A stretch of DNA of 64,000 bases, taken from Parasphingorhabdus litoris DSM 22379. GTDB taxonomy: Bacteria; Pseudomonadota; Alphaproteobacteria; Sphingomonadales; Sphingomonadaceae. The notes below the pieces were generated by a model. It searched no databases. It was not told the DNA's origin and worked only from the letters and a program-made list of their open reading frames with translations. Location of the stretch: the NCBI RefSeq assembly GCF_020906275.1, contig NZ_CP086727.1:2666001-2730000 (forward strand), written 5' to 3'. Positions within the stretch are counted from its first letter, which is position 1; each line of letters starts with the position of its first letter. Made by a program: the position numbers and the translations under genes. Positions 18,019 to 27,415 of this stretch are shown here, in pieces.

Positions 18019-18492
18019 CTAGAGCAGCGCTTCGATCTCGCTCCTCAGCTGCTCGGGCTTGACCGCCGGGCCATGCCGCGCAACCACATTTCCGTCACGA
18101 TCGACAATGAATTTAGTGAAATTCCATTTGATTCGTGATCCCAGCAGACCAGATTTTTCGGATTTCAAATGCTCCCACAAGGGATCCGCATCTTTGCCGT
18201 TTACATCAATCTTTCCCATCAAGGGAAAGCTCACATCATAGTTTAAGGTACAGAAATTCTTTATTTCTTCTGCGTCACCTGGTTCTTGATGGCCAAATTG
18301 ATTGCAGGGAAAAGCCAATATTTCCAAACCCTTGTCGGCATATTTCTTATACAGGCTTTCCAGCCCTTCATATTGCGGCGTAAAACCGCATTTCGAGGCT
18401 GTGTTTACGATGAGTAGAACCTTGCCCTTATATTTGGACAAGTCCGACATCGAACCATCTGCCTGCTTAACTTCAAACTCTGTGATTTGCAT
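18019..18492 (-). CDS. Glutathione peroxidase (thiol peroxidase type)
   Basis: 157 residues. VNTASKCGFTPQYEGLE carries the peroxidatic Cys at residue 35 (in place of selenocysteine); FPCNQFGHQEPG supplies the conserved Gln and IKWNFTKFIVDRDG the Trp/Asn of the catalytic tetrad. The second Cys in FPCNQF is conserved in the thioredoxin-dependent GPx/BtuE group, so thioredoxin rather than glutathione may be the reductant. It removes hydroperoxides in the cytosol. It sits between dnaE and lolD, same strand, 95-100 bases from each, and appears to be a separate unit. Confidence 0.93.
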   Translation of the reverse strand: MQITEFEVKQADGSMSDLSKYKGKVLLIVNTASKCGFTPQYEGLESLYKKYADKGLEILAFPCNQFGHQEPGDAEEIKNFCTLNYDVSFPLMGKIDVNGKDADPLWEHLKSEKSGLLGSRIKWNFTKFIVDRDGNVVARHGPAVKPEQLRSEIEALL

Positions 18493-18591
18493 AGATTCGC
18501 CCCGTTCTTTGCAATTTTGTCCCCATAATGGATATCAGATTGATAGTCGCCCGCTAAATGTCAAAGTCTATCTTGTTTCACTTTGAAAACG

Positions 18592-19275
18592 CTAGCTTAA
18601 TAATCCGTCATGAAGCCTGACAACCCGGTCCATCTTCGCAGCCAAACGCTCATTATGGGTTGCGATAAGTGCAGCGCTACCTTCTTCGCGAACCAGCGCC
18701 ATCAGTTCGGCCAGCACAATATCTGCCGTTGTTTCATCAAGATTGCCCGTGGGTTCATCGGCCAGCACCAGCTTGGGCGCATTGGCCAGCGCTCGCGCCA
18801 CCGCTACGCGTTGCTGCTCACCGCCTGACAATTTGCTGGGTTTGTGATCCAGTCGCTCACCAAGTCCCAAACTACGAAGCAGGGATTCTGCCCGCTCTTC
18901 AGCGGCTGCTTGCGATGTCCCGGCAATGAGTTGCGGCATAACCACATTTTCTTCTGCTGAAAAATCAGGGAGCAAATGGTGAAACTGATAGACGAAGCCG
19001 AGCAATTCCCGTCGAATTCGCGTGTGTCCACTTGCCGACATTTGAGCCGTTTCCTCACCATCAAGCTTGATGGATCCCTCAAAACCGCCCTCAAGCAAGC
19101 CAACAGCTTGCAACAATGTCGACTTTCCCGAACCAGACGGTCCCAACAGCGCAACAATTTCATTGGATCGGATATCCAGATTAACGCCTCGAAGCACGTC
19201 GATCTGCACATCTCCTTGCTTAAAACTGCGCTTTACGTCGCGCAGTTCAACAACTTTATTTCCCAGATCATTCAT
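18592..19275 (-). CDS. lolD: Lipoprotein-releasing system ATP-binding protein LolD
   Basis: 227 residues. Walker [10 protein letters not shown], signature [16 protein letters not shown] and Walker [14 protein letters not shown] are intact, and the Fx[19 protein letters not shown] stretch matches LolD. It powers release of outer-membrane lipoproteins from the inner membrane. The start at 19275 overlaps the end of the permease gene by eight bases; an upstream reading would run deep into that gene. Together with the permease it forms the Lol exporter; alphaproteobacteria commonly use a single LolC/E-type permease. Confidence 0.95.
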   Translation of the reverse strand: MNDLGNKVVELRDVKRSFKQGDVQIDVLRGVNLDIRSNEIVALLGPSGSGKSTLLQAVGLLEGGFEGSIKLDGEETAQMSASGHTRIRRELLGFVYQFHHLLPDFSAEENVVMPQLIAGTSQAAAEERAESLLRSLGLGERLDHKPSKLSGGEQQRVAVARALANAPKLVLADEPTGNLDETTADIVLAELMALVREEGSAALIATHNERLAAKMDRVVRLHDGLLS

Positions 19276-20518
19276 AGCGCAGCACCTGAACCGGATCTGT
19301 GCTCGCGGCCTTATAGGCGGGATAGAGGGTCGCAAGGAAACTGAATAAAAGTGCCAGCATCGCTATGCCCAATACCTCCATCGGATCTGTTCTTGCGGGC
19401 AATTCGGTTAAAAAGCGGATGGATGGGTCCCACAGATTTTGCCCAGTGATCAATTGCACAAAATTCACAACATTCTGCCGGAAATGGATAGCAATCAGCC
19501 CCAAGACGATGCCAGCGGCGATGCCTAATGCACCAATTGATGTCCCGACAGTGACAAAAATTCTGGTCAGCGATGCGCGTGATGCCCCCATGGTTCGTAA
19601 TATCGCGATATCCCGGGTTTTGGCGCGAACCAGCATGATCAGCGATGACAGGATGTTAAACACCGCCACCAATATGATAATTGAGAGGATCACAAACATC
19701 ACCACGCGCTCAATTTGCAGCGTTTCGAACAGCGACGCATTCATTGATTTCCAGTCGGTGATGACCGCTCGATCCACGACTTTGGGATAGAGTGGTGCGA
19801 TGATTTCCGCGACATTATCGGCGTCATTGGTCTTGATCTCAATCATTCCGATTTGATCACCCAAAAGCATAAGTGTCTGCGCATCTTCCATCGGCATGAC
19901 TACAAATGCTTTGTCGTAATCATATACACCAACTTCAAATATCGCGGTTACTTCATAAGAAATTTCGCGCGGCACGGTTCCAAAAGGTGTCGTGCGGCCT
20001 TGCGGGTTGATCACTGTGATCTGGCTACCAAGTTGAGCCCCCAATGTGGTGGCCAATCGGCTACCGATCGCAACACGGCCGGAATCCGGCTCCAATCGGG
20101 CCAAATCACCCGCTACGGTCTTTCCTTCAAGTGTCTCGTTCTCGAGAATATCGGGAACAAGCATGCCCCGGACCAAAATGGCTTCTACGCGCCCATTGAA
20201 GGTTGTTAATAGTGGCTGCTCTATCAAAGGAGAAGCCGACACTACACCGTCCGTTTCCCTCACATCTTCAAGCAAATCACGCCAATCAGGCAACCGCCCA
20301 CCATAGCCCTGAATCACGGCGTGGCCATTCAGCCCGACAATTTTGTCGAATAGTTCGGCTCGAAAGCCGTTCATTACGCTCATCACAACGATCAGTGCAG
20401 CAACGCCAAGCATGACCGCGACCAGACTGATGCTGGCCACGAGAAAAATAAAGCCCTCACCTTTGCCAGGCAGAAGATAACGTTTTGCGATGACCCATTC
20501 ATAACGGGATAGGAGCAT
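19268..20518 (-). CDS. lolC: Lipoprotein-releasing system permease LolC/LolE
   Basis: 416 residues beginning [28 protein letters not shown], typical of LolC/E. TM1 is about residues 24-48, a large periplasmic domain follows, and three TM segments lie in the C-terminal third ([61 protein letters not shown]) as in MacB-fold permeases. ATG 20518 fits the family N terminus better than the upstream extension. Only one permease gene is present, so LolC against LolE is not distinguishable; it probably works as a homodimer with LolD. Confidence 0.92.
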   Translation of the reverse strand: MLLSRYEWVIAKRYLLPGKGEGFIFLVASISLVAVMLGVAALIVVMSVMNGFRAELFDKIVGLNGHAVIQGYGGRLPDWRDLLEDVRETDGVVSASPLIEQPLLTTFNGRVEAILVRGMLVPDILENETLEGKTVAGDLARLEPDSGRVAIGSRLATTLGAQLGSQITVINPQGRTTPFGTVPREISYEVTAIFEVGVYDYDKAFVVMPMEDAQTLMLLGDQIGMIEIKTNDADNVAEIIAPLYPKVVDRAVITDWKSMNASLFETLQIERVVMFVILSIIILVAVFNILSSLIMLVRAKTRDIAILRTMGASRASLTRIFVTVGTSIGALGIAAGIVLGLIAIHFRQNVVNFVQLITGQNLWDPSIRFLTELPARTDPMEVLGIAMLALLFSFLATLYPAYKAASTDPVQVLRYE

Positions 20519-20811
20519 AGGAGTTTGATCTTCCTCAAAAACTATTGTGGCTTTACGGTCGCGAAGCGCCACAGGCAAGAGCGATACTGGTTAAAATGCT
20601 GTTGCTATTATGACACAAGCCTGAACCAATATTGCACATTTGTGAAAAATTGCATGACAATAGCGGTCATCGCGATCACAGATAGTGACAGAATCAATCA
20701 CCGCGTAAAGGTCATGGTTCAGGGATCCTTTCTGGTTCCGCCGAATGTTGGGGGACAAACGGCGTCGAATAAGACAGGAAAACAGGGGGACGATATTATC
20801 GTCACCATTTT
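20519..20811 (+). other. Leader or possible small RNA region ahead of an intrinsic terminator
   Basis: No protein-like gene is convincing between the lolC start and 20811 on either strand; plus-strand frames run straight through the terminator stem. The segment contains two GGGGGAC blocks (about 20749 and 20785) and ends in a textbook plus-strand terminator, so some plus-strand transcript must end there. Since no gene precedes it, a small RNA of 100-250 nt or an attenuated leader is the simplest reading. Promoter not identified. Confidence 0.35.
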
Positions 20812-20844
20812 CGCCCGGAGTCAGAAATGGCTCCGGGCGTTTTT
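20812..20844 (+). terminator. Intrinsic terminator (orphan)
   Basis: CGCCCGGAG and CTCCGGGCG form a perfect 9-bp stem around a 10-base loop and are followed by TTTTTG. It is oriented for plus-strand transcription only. Confidence 0.75.
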
Positions 20845-20876
20845 GTTTCAACCGCTTTTCTCGATATTTTGAACCT

Positions 20877-20996
20877 CTTGAAATCGTAAATTCTGATAAT
20901 ATCTTGATGGAGCGAGACGCCTTTCTTGGGTTTCGCATCACAAAACCGGACGCCGCAAGGGTCCAACATTTTAATTGCTCAACTGAGGATAAAGAT
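20877..20996 (+). promoter_or_regulatory. Heat-shock promoter candidate and ROSE-like RNA thermometer
   Basis: CTTGAA at 20877-20882 followed by GATAATAT around 20895-20902 is a plausible promoter, the first box fitting the RpoH -35. Immediately before the hsp20 ATG the leader reads TTGCTCAACTGAGGAT: CTC pairs with GAG of the ribosome site, leaving a G-G opposition and a U-A pair beyond it. That is the hallmark arrangement of ROSE elements (UUGCU against AGGA), which melt on heating to free the ribosome site. Presence ahead of an ibpA-type gene in an alphaproteobacterium is the classic context. Confidence 0.65.
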
Positions 20997-21476
20997 ATGA
21001 ACCGTTTTGATTTTACCCCCTATCGCCGCTCAACTGTTGGTTTTGACCGGCTTTTTGATTTGCTCGAGAATAATAGCCGAGCACAGCAATCTGAAAATTA
21101 TCCCCCTTTTAACATCGAACGCAGCGGCGAAGACCATTACCGGATCACACTGGCCGTCGCTGGTTTTAAAGATGATGAAATAGAAATTACGGCACAGCAA
21201 AATTTACTGCTCGTGGCCGGTAACAAAGGCTCTGATGAAAATGAGGGAAAGCAGTTCCTCCATATGGGAATAGCGAATCGCAATTTTGAACGACGCTTTG
21301 AGCTTGCTGATTTCGTCCGCGTAGACAATGCGGCATTGAGCGATGGTCTGCTTGTCATCGATTTGGTGCGCGAAATTCCCGATGCGATGAAGCCTCAGAA
21401 AATCGCTATCAACGCTGGCGACAATGTCACACAGATCGACCATAAATCTGACAAATCGAGTGACAAAGCCGCTTAA
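20997..21476 (+). CDS. Hsp20 family small heat-shock protein (IbpA-like)
   Basis: 159 residues starting MNRFDFTPYRRSTVGFDRLFDLLE, the usual class A alphaproteobacterial IbpA N terminus. The alpha-crystallin domain runs from NIERSGEDHYRITLAVAGFKDDEIEI to LSDGLLVIDLVREIP, about residues 38-125, with the L-x-I/V-like tail in KIAINAG. It holds unfolding proteins in a refoldable state in the cytosol. ATG 20997 is preferred over longer readings because it carries the ROSE-like leader and GAGGA. A terminator follows directly. Regulation is likely at both transcription and translation. Confidence 0.93.
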   Translation: MNRFDFTPYRRSTVGFDRLFDLLENNSRAQQSENYPPFNIERSGEDHYRITLAVAGFKDDEIEITAQQNLLLVAGNKGSDENEGKQFLHMGIANRNFERRFELADFVRVDNAALSDGLLVIDLVREIPDAMKPQKIAINAGDNVTQIDHKSDKSSDKAA

Positions 21477-21499
21477 GCGCCGATCATTCGAGTAACGGA

Positions 21500-21530
21500 A
21501 GGCAGCCAATTCGCTTTGGCTGCCTTTTTT
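21500..21530 (+). terminator. Intrinsic terminator of hsp20
   Basis: AGGCAGCCAA and TTGGCTGCCT form a perfect 10-bp stem with a 6-base loop, followed by a T run ending at 21530. It starts 23 bases after the hsp20 stop. Confidence 0.85.
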
Positions 21531-21645
21531 GATTCTCAGCTTTGGAGAAAAAATGGGGCAGCCAGATGAGGATCCGACTGCCCCTGACACCCGCGTGGTG
21601 TCACTCTTGACGAAATTAGCCCGGGTCGCAAATGGCCAACTTCAT

Positions 21646-22362
21646 TCAAGAATCCGCATTGGCAATATTGGAAAGGACAGCGTGATTCAAAATCCGTACT
21701 TTCCCACTTTCAACCGAAACAATGCCATCTTCTGACCAGGTTGAAAGTTGCCTGTTAATATGTTCCCGCGACATCCCGGCAAAGTTGCCAAGCTCGCTTT
21801 GACTCAAATCCAGCTTTAATCGCCCCTCTTCTGCGCCGACGACAGATAGTCTCAAAAGATAGCGCGCTAGCCTGGGCCCAGATGTATAGGCCCTGTCTCC
21901 CTCAATCATGGTATTTGCCGTTCTAATGCGGTTTGCCATGACCTTAAGTAGCCGTAATGCCATATTTTTGTGCTTTTTCAAAATTTCTTCGAAAGCAGCA
22001 CGTGTAATCGTCAAAGCTGTGGTCGGCTCAATCGCCGTCACACTGGCCGTTCGCTCACCACCATCAAGCAGCGCAATCTCGCCCAAAACCTGGCCTGGCT
22101 CGGCATAATCCAGAACAATTTCATGGCCATTGCTGGCGATCAAACTGGTTCGCGCATTGCCCGATAATAATATCAGTAATGAGTCGCCAGGATCGCCCTG
22201 CATGATCAAATCATCCCCTTTGTCATATTGCACGAAATGTCCGCGCAATATCAAATCTGCCAATTCGGCTTCGTCACAATCCGAGAACAGACTGTGCTCG
22301 GCCAATATGCCTGCAAGTTCTTCGGCTTTCACTAAACTCGTCCCATCCCCAATCGCTTGCAT
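21646..22362 (-). CDS. Crp/Fnr family transcriptional regulator
   Basis: 238 residues. A cyclic-nucleotide-binding fold occupies about residues 20-135 (LSGNARTSLIASNGHEIVLDYAEPGQVLGEIALLDGGERTASVTA contains the PxxxxGE-like loop with GEIALLDGGERTASV), followed by a dimer helix and a winged helix with LSQSELGNFAGMSREHINRQLSTW as recognition region. No N-terminal Cys cluster is present, so it is not an oxygen-sensing FNR. The phosphate-loop Arg is present in GGERTAS, so cAMP or a similar ligand is possible. It is monocistronic, facing the hsp20 gene. Targets unknown. Confidence 0.9.
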   Translation of the reverse strand: MQAIGDGTSLVKAEELAGILAEHSLFSDCDEAELADLILRGHFVQYDKGDDLIMQGDPGDSLLILLSGNARTSLIASNGHEIVLDYAEPGQVLGEIALLDGGERTASVTAIEPTTALTITRAAFEEILKKHKNMALRLLKVMANRIRTANTMIEGDRAYTSGPRLARYLLRLSVVGAEEGRLKLDLSQSELGNFAGMSREHINRQLSTWSEDGIVSVESGKVRILNHAVLSNIANADS

Positions 22363-22438
22363 CGGTTAACTGATTGATAACCAGTTTTCATTGCTTGGAT
22401 GTGACAATAGTCACTTGGTGTAAAAAGGATTGGATAAA

Positions 22439-24070
22439 TTAGACAAGTCGGCTTTGTTTTACCGCTGCAGCGATAAACGAAGCAAAAAGTGGATGCGGAT
22501 CAAAGGGTTTGCTCTTGAGCTCCGGATGATATTGTACGCCAACAAACCAGCTATGGTCAGGGCGCTCGACAATCTCCGGCAACTCACCATCTGGCGACAT
22601 TCCAGAGAATATCAGCCCGGTCTTCTCAAGCCGTTCCACATAGCCCTTGTTGACCTCATAGCGGTGGCGATGGCGTTCGCTGATCGTGTCGGAACCATAG
22701 ATTTCGCTGACTTTCGAGCCTTGCTGCAAACGCGCTTCGTAAGCGCCAAGTCGCATGGTTCCGCCTAGATCACCACCCGACTCGCGCTTTTGCAGGCCTT
22801 CCTCAGTCATCCACTCGGTGATTAAACCAACAATAGGTTCGGCTGTTTCACCAAATTCAGTGGTCGAGGCAGCATCGATTCCCGCCAAATTGCGCGCCGC
22901 TTCAACACATGCCATTTGCATACCCAGACAGATGCCAAAAAACGGAACATCATGTTCTCGTGCGAATCGCACGGATCCGATCTTGCCTTCACTTCCCCGC
23001 TCGCCAAAGCCGCCAGGAACGAGAATCGCATGCAGCGGTTCGAGATTCGCCGCCAAATCGCTTTCATCCTCAAAAAGCTCAGCATCCAGCCAGCGCACCT
23101 GTACTTTCACCCGATTTGCGAGGCCGCCATGGAAAAGTGCTTCTTGCAGCGACTTATAAGCATCCTGCAAACCAACATATTTTCCGACAACCCCAACAAT
23201 CACCTCTCCTTCAGGATTATCAATCCGCTCCATCACATCCGTCCATCGCGACAGATCGGGATCCGGGGCGTTGATAATTCCGAAAGCGTTCAGGACTTCG
23301 CTATCAAGGCCCTGCTCATGATATTGTAGCGGCACGTTATAAATGCTGCTCGCGTCCAGAGCGGGGATCACGGCCTCTTTCCGAACATTACAGAATTGCG
23401 CGATTTTGGCGCGTTCTCCATCCGGCAAATCATGTTCGCAGCGACAGAGTAATATATCGGGTTGAATTCCCAAAGACGTCAGTTCCCTCACGCTGTGCTG
23501 AGTCGGTTTTGTCTTCAGCTCGCCAGCAGCCGCAATATAGGGCACCAGCGTCACATGTACGGAGATCGCATTGGCGCGGCCAACTTTGTTTCGCAGCTGC
23601 CGAATCGCCTCGATAAATGGCAGGCTTTCGATATCGCCGACCGTCCCACCAATTTCGCAAAGCACAAAGTCAATGCCATCGAGTTGGTCTTGCGCAAATT
23701 CCTGTATCGCGTCCGTCACATGGGGAATCACCTGAACTGTAGCACCGAGATAGTCACCACGGCGTTCCTTGTTGATGATCGACTGATATATCCGCCCTGA
23801 CGTAACATTGTCCGACTGAAGGGAAGGAACACCGGTAAATCGCTCATAATGGCCCAAGTCCAGATCTGTCTCTGCGCCGTCGTCCGTCACATAGACTTCA
23901 CCATGCTGGTAAGGAGACATCGTCCCGGGATCGACATTCAAATATGGGTCCAGTTTGCGGATCCGTACCGAATATCCACGAGCTTGCAGAAGCGCGCCGA
24001 GGCTCGCTGCCATGAGACCTTTGCCAAGTGAGGAAACCACACCGCCGGTAATAAAAATATATCGCGCCAT
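22439..24070 (-). CDS. pyrG: CTP synthase
   Basis: 543 residues, standard length. The synthetase domain starts [20 protein letters not shown] with its P-loop, and includes [18 protein letters not shown]. The class I glutamine amidotransferase domain has the nucleophile in [11 protein letters not shown] (Cys381) and the His/Glu pair in [11 protein letters not shown] near residue 520. It converts UTP, ATP and glutamine to CTP. The gene follows secG by 124 bases on the same strand, a common alphaproteobacterial order. Confidence 0.98.
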   Translation of the reverse strand: MARYIFITGGVVSSLGKGLMAASLGALLQARGYSVRIRKLDPYLNVDPGTMSPYQHGEVYVTDDGAETDLDLGHYERFTGVPSLQSDNVTSGRIYQSIINKERRGDYLGATVQVIPHVTDAIQEFAQDQLDGIDFVLCEIGGTVGDIESLPFIEAIRQLRNKVGRANAISVHVTLVPYIAAAGELKTKPTQHSVRELTSLGIQPDILLCRCEHDLPDGERAKIAQFCNVRKEAVIPALDASSIYNVPLQYHEQGLDSEVLNAFGIINAPDPDLSRWTDVMERIDNPEGEVIVGVVGKYVGLQDAYKSLQEALFHGGLANRVKVQVRWLDAELFEDESDLAANLEPLHAILVPGGFGERGSEGKIGSVRFAREHDVPFFGICLGMQMACVEAARNLAGIDAASTTEFGETAEPIVGLITEWMTEEGLQKRESGGDLGGTMRLGAYEARLQQGSKVSEIYGSDTISERHRHRYEVNKGYVERLEKTGLIFSGMSPDGELPEIVERPDHSWFVGVQYHPELKSKPFDPHPLFASFIAAAVKQSRLV

Positions 24071-24194
24071 GGGAGGAAAGGCTTAAGGCTAGTCGAACCG
24101 AATTGGCAAGCGTGCGAATCCGAAAAAGCGAAATTTATTTTCAATCGGTACCAAATTTTACGCGCAATTGCGCATAGCCATCGAAAAGGATGGA

Positions 24195-24602
24195 TTATTG
24201 ATCGAGCGGAACCGCACTATCCGTTGCAGCTGGCGCTTCATCTTCCGCGCCTTCGGCTTGCGCCGCAGCGGCCGCCAACGGATCATCACCGACCAATGGA
24301 ACAGCATCAGCAGGCGCAGCGGGCGCCGCAGGAATGCTGGTATCACGCTCTAGTGATTGATCAATTGTAGAAGGCTGGCCTTCGGAGGCCGCCAAAAAGG
24401 CCAGCGAAATCGACAATGCCACAAACAGCACCGCCAGTACCGTCGTCGTCCGGGTGAGCAGATCAGCCGCGCCGCGCGCCGACATCATACCTGATGGGCT
24501 GCCACCTACACCAAGGCCGCCGCCTTCTGACCGCTGCATCAATATAACGCCGACAAGAGCGGCTGCGACAATCGCTTGAACAACGGTGAGAAACAGAAAC
24601 AT
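24195..24602 (-). CDS. secG: Preprotein translocase subunit SecG
   Basis: 135 residues. MFLFLTVVQAIVAAALVGVILMQRSEGGGLG is the conserved first TM segment and cytosolic loop of SecG, with MMSARGAADLLTRTTTVLAVLFVALSISLAFLA the second. The C-terminal 50 residues are an Ala/Pro/Asp-rich low-complexity tail, longer than in E. coli but usual in sphingomonads. It assists SecYE-mediated export in the inner membrane. Position upstream of pyrG supports the call. Confidence 0.95.
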   Translation of the reverse strand: MFLFLTVVQAIVAAALVGVILMQRSEGGGLGVGGSPSGMMSARGAADLLTRTTTVLAVLFVALSISLAFLAASEGQPSTIDQSLERDTSIPAAPAAPADAVPLVGDDPLAAAAAQAEGAEDEAPAATDSAVPLDQ

Positions 24603-25050
24603 ATCTAAATCCGAACATAATCGATTAATAATGAGCAGCGCACATAGCGATTGGTCAGTACAAGTTCAAGCGGTGATGCAACGCGCGCTTCCCGCTCCCA
24701 ATCAGAAAAATGGCTGGCGAAACGCCGCTTCAAATATCCATTTTGACAGATGCCACCGATCACGAACCGAAAGCCGGCCTTGTGCGATATTCTCGGATTG
24801 ATAATTCTGGGCGAAGTTCACAAAGTGCACAGTGTCTATGGGTGATCCGTTCCGCAGCTTGATCAATCCAAAGTTCACACAATTCACACTGCCTCTTTTG
24901 AACCACATATCCAGTTATAACTGTTATTTTATATATATTTATGAAGCTTTCCTCACCATCTTACTCACGTCTTTCAAAGAATAAAGCTGAAGATAATATA
25001 TAGGCTACAAAGTCATCTGTAGGAAAGCGCATTTCAATCGCCTTTTATCA
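24603..25050. other. Long divergent intergenic region between secG and the M13 peptidase
   Basis: About 450 bases without a credible gene on either strand. It holds two copies of a TTCACA-based repeat (24814-24891), an AT-rich stretch around 24915-24945, and CTACA/TGTAG half-sites at 25005-25022 that precede the peptidase promoter. The secG promoter should lie near its right-hand side on the minus strand but no clear boxes were picked. Confidence 0.5.
24814..24891. repeat. Pair of 21-bp direct repeats built from TTCACA units
   Basis: AAGTTCACAAAGTGCACAGTG (24814-24834) and AAGTTCACACAATTCACACTG (24871-24891) agree at 17 of 21 positions and are 57 bases apart. Each contains two TTCACA-like hexamers nine bases apart, giving four half-sites. 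The arrangement looks like a cooperative regulator site, perhaps for secG-pyrG. Confidence 0.5.
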
Positions 25051-25079
25051 TTGACTACAGATGTAGTTTGTCGATAGCT
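25051..25079 (+). promoter_or_regulatory. Promoter overlapped by a BlaI/CopY-type box
   Basis: ACTACAGATGTAGT (25054-25067) has perfect 6-base arms around GA and fits the TACA-N2-TGTA operator of BlaI/MecI/CopY repressors. It overlaps TTGACT at 25051-25056, a -35 that is followed after 17 bases by ATAGCT (25074-25079). A looser CTACA...TGTAG pair lies at 25005-25022. The repressor is not in this window. Confidence 0.55.
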
Positions 25080-25181
25080 AATCAAGGTTCATCGAGCAGT
25101 ACCATTGCGATACTTTACAACCTTGTCGCGATTGGTATCTGGCGAAACCAGTATTTGTATCCCGTTGCAAAGGCTTCCTTC

Positions 25182-27281
25182 ATGAAAATCTTCCCCGCTC
25201 TTTTTCTTTCCTCTGCCCTCATTGCACTGCCGCAATCCCATATCGCGCTGGCATCTTCGTCATCAAATGGCGTTGAACGGGTATCGAGCGAAAAAGACCA
25301 TCCCAAAACGTCCTTTGGGGCTTGGGGCATAGGCCTGGACAATATCGATCACTCTACAAAAGCTGGTGATGATTTTTTCCGTCATATGAACGGTCGATGG
25401 CTGGATAAGACCGAACCACCCGCTGGCCGCGCCAGATGGAGCGCGTTTAACGCACTCGCAGCCGATACCAATGCATTTACACAAAGCATAATTGATGACG
25501 CCATTTCTGCATCAGCGCCCGACAATACGCCGCTCCAACGGATTGGCGATCTTTACCGTGCATTTACTGACCGGACCAGTATCGACAACAAAGGCCTTAC
25601 CCCCATCCAGACGGATCTTGACGCTATACAATCCGCCACGAGCCATGAAGATATTGCTCGCTGGATGGCGGACCCACGCGCCCATTCTATCTCCAGCGTC
25701 ATAGCCTGGCTCAATCCAGAAAACCCGTCCCAGCATATCATATATCTTGATCAGATTTCGTTCAGCCAGGGCATGCTCGGCTTGCCGACCAAAACGCACT
25801 ATATCAGCGAAGACGCGCCCTATCCGGCAAACCGAGCCGCTTATGTCGATCATATTGAGAATATGTTCAAAATTGCCGGATTTGAACAAGCACGCAATCG
25901 GGCCGAAGCGGTCATGGCGCTCGAAACAGATCTGGCGGAACGCAGCTGGGATCAGGAGAAGCTGCGCCAGCGCACCGCGAATATCAACGTCATGCCGCGA
26001 TCCGAGCTGGAGAGCTTTGCGCCGGGCTTTCCCTGGACAGTTTTCCTGACCGCCCGCGGCGTGAATGATACGCCGACCATCAACCTCGGCACCGACACTG
26101 CCATTCAAGCGTCCGCAAAACTGTTTCGGCAAATACCCGTGGAAACATGGCGCGATTATCTCAGCTATCACTGGATCAAGACCCACAAGGACTTGCTTCC
26201 CACGGCGGTGACAGAGGAATGGTTCTCCTTCTATGCGACCACCTTACGGGGCGTCAAATCGCCCTCCCCGCTTGAAAAAAGAGCGGTACGCTATGCCAAT
26301 CGGCAACTCGGGCAGCAGATTGGACAAATATATGCAGAGCGCCATTTCCCCGAAAGCTACCGCGCACAAATGGAAGAATTGGTCGGCTATCTGCGATCGG
26401 CCTTTGTTGACAAGCTTGGCGAGGCAAGCTGGATGGATGAACCCACCCGGCGCGAGGCTCTGGCCAAGATTTCCAAAATGGAACTAGCCGTCGGCTATCC
26501 TGGGAAATGGAATGACCGCGTTGGCCTCGTCATCCGTGCTGATGATCCGGTTGGCAATTACAAACGGATATTGGATCAGAATTGGCAGCAAGAGCGCGCG
26601 CTGCTCGGCGGCCCCTATCCAGCGGGAAAATGGTGGATGAATGCGCAAACAGTCGATGCATCGTTCAGCCCGCAACTGAACCGCATCACCTTTCCTGCCG
26701 GAATCTTGCAACCGCCGTTTTTCAATCCTGATGCCGATCCCGCTGTCAATTTCGGCGCGATTGGAGCGATTATTGGCCATGAAATGGGTCATGGCTTTGA
26801 TGATCAAGGATCCGGTTTTGATGCCAAAGGACAGGCCCGCGACTGGTGGAGCGAAAATACGCGCGCAGAATATGCAAAACGAGTCAAAGCTTTGTCCGAC
26901 CAATATAGTGCGTTCGAGCCGCTGCCTGATACACCGATCAATGGTGCACAAACGGTGGGCGAGAATATGGGAGACCTGATTGGCGTATCTATCGCCCTGC
27001 GCGCCTATGAGATTTTTGCCAAGAAGCAGGCGCTGTCGCTAGATGAAAAACGCGATGGTTATACCGGTTATCAGCGCTTTTTCATGGGATGGGCCCAGGC
27101 ACATCGGGCGGTTTACAGCGAAAAGGGACTGCGCGAAGAACTCGTCCGCAGCTTTCACTCACCCCATCCCTACCGGGTTAATGGCGTCGTGCGGAATATG
27201 GACAGCTGGTATAAAGCCTTCAATGTCGGCCCGGAACACAAGCTCTATCTGGCACCCAAAAATCGTATCCGGTTCTGGTGA
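25182..27281 (+). CDS. M13 family zinc metallopeptidase (neprilysin/PepO-like)
   Basis: 699 residues. A signal peptide (MKIFPALFLSSALIALPQSHIALAS) leads into an M13 N-terminal domain beginning GLDNIDHSTKAGDDFFRHMNGRWL. The zinc site is HEMGH at residues 533-537 in IIGHEMGHGFDDQG, with the third ligand in ENMGDLIG (E594, D598); NAQTVDASFSPQLNRITFPAGILQPPFF is the substrate-binding Asn-Ala-x-x-x-Pro equivalent region. It cleaves oligopeptides in the periplasm. ATG 25182 is chosen because it begins the signal peptide; an upstream TTG reading does not. A BlaI-type box lies at its promoter. Confidence 0.93.
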   Translation: MKIFPALFLSSALIALPQSHIALASSSSNGVERVSSEKDHPKTSFGAWGIGLDNIDHSTKAGDDFFRHMNGRWLDKTEPPAGRARWSAFNALAADTNAFTQSIIDDAISASAPDNTPLQRIGDLYRAFTDRTSIDNKGLTPIQTDLDAIQSATSHEDIARWMADPRAHSISSVIAWLNPENPSQHIIYLDQISFSQGMLGLPTKTHYISEDAPYPANRAAYVDHIENMFKIAGFEQARNRAEAVMALETDLAERSWDQEKLRQRTANINVMPRSELESFAPGFPWTVFLTARGVNDTPTINLGTDTAIQASAKLFRQIPVETWRDYLSYHWIKTHKDLLPTAVTEEWFSFYATTLRGVKSPSPLEKRAVRYANRQLGQQIGQIYAERHFPESYRAQMEELVGYLRSAFVDKLGEASWMDEPTRREALAKISKMELAVGYPGKWNDRVGLVIRADDPVGNYKRILDQNWQQERALLGGPYPAGKWWMNAQTVDASFSPQLNRITFPAGILQPPFFNPDADPAVNFGAIGAIIGHEMGHGFDDQGSGFDAKGQARDWWSENTRAEYAKRVKALSDQYSAFEPLPDTPINGAQTVGENMGDLIGVSIALRAYEIFAKKQALSLDEKRDGYTGYQRFFMGWAQAHRAVYSEKGLREELVRSFHSPHPYRVNGVVRNMDSWYKAFNVGPEHKLYLAPKNRIRFW

Positions 27282-27363
27282 CGCAGCGGAGATTGCCAAA
27301 ATCGGCTCCTGCCCCAGCGGATTGAAAGCATCCGGCAAATATTGCGTAAAATAAATATCTCTT

Positions 27364-27401
27364 AACGATCCCGCATGGTTGTTCGTGCGGGATCGTTTTC
27401 T
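27364..27401 (+). terminator. Intrinsic terminator after the M13 peptidase
   Basis: Twelve-base arms at 27364-27375 and 27386-27397 (AACGATCCCGCA and its complement) surround a 10-base loop and are followed by TTTTC. It lies between convergent genes and may also slow the minus-strand tpiA transcript. Confidence 0.8.
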
Positions 27402-27415
27402 CTTGTGCGGTCAGT

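Noticed and set aside
20525..20872. 115-residue plus-strand frame before hsp20
   Set aside because: It reads through a strong intrinsic terminator, has no ribosome site and no protein-like composition.
25068..25181. Longer N terminus for the M13 peptidase
   Set aside because: It would start at TTG within the promoter box and place 38 extra residues before a standard signal peptide.
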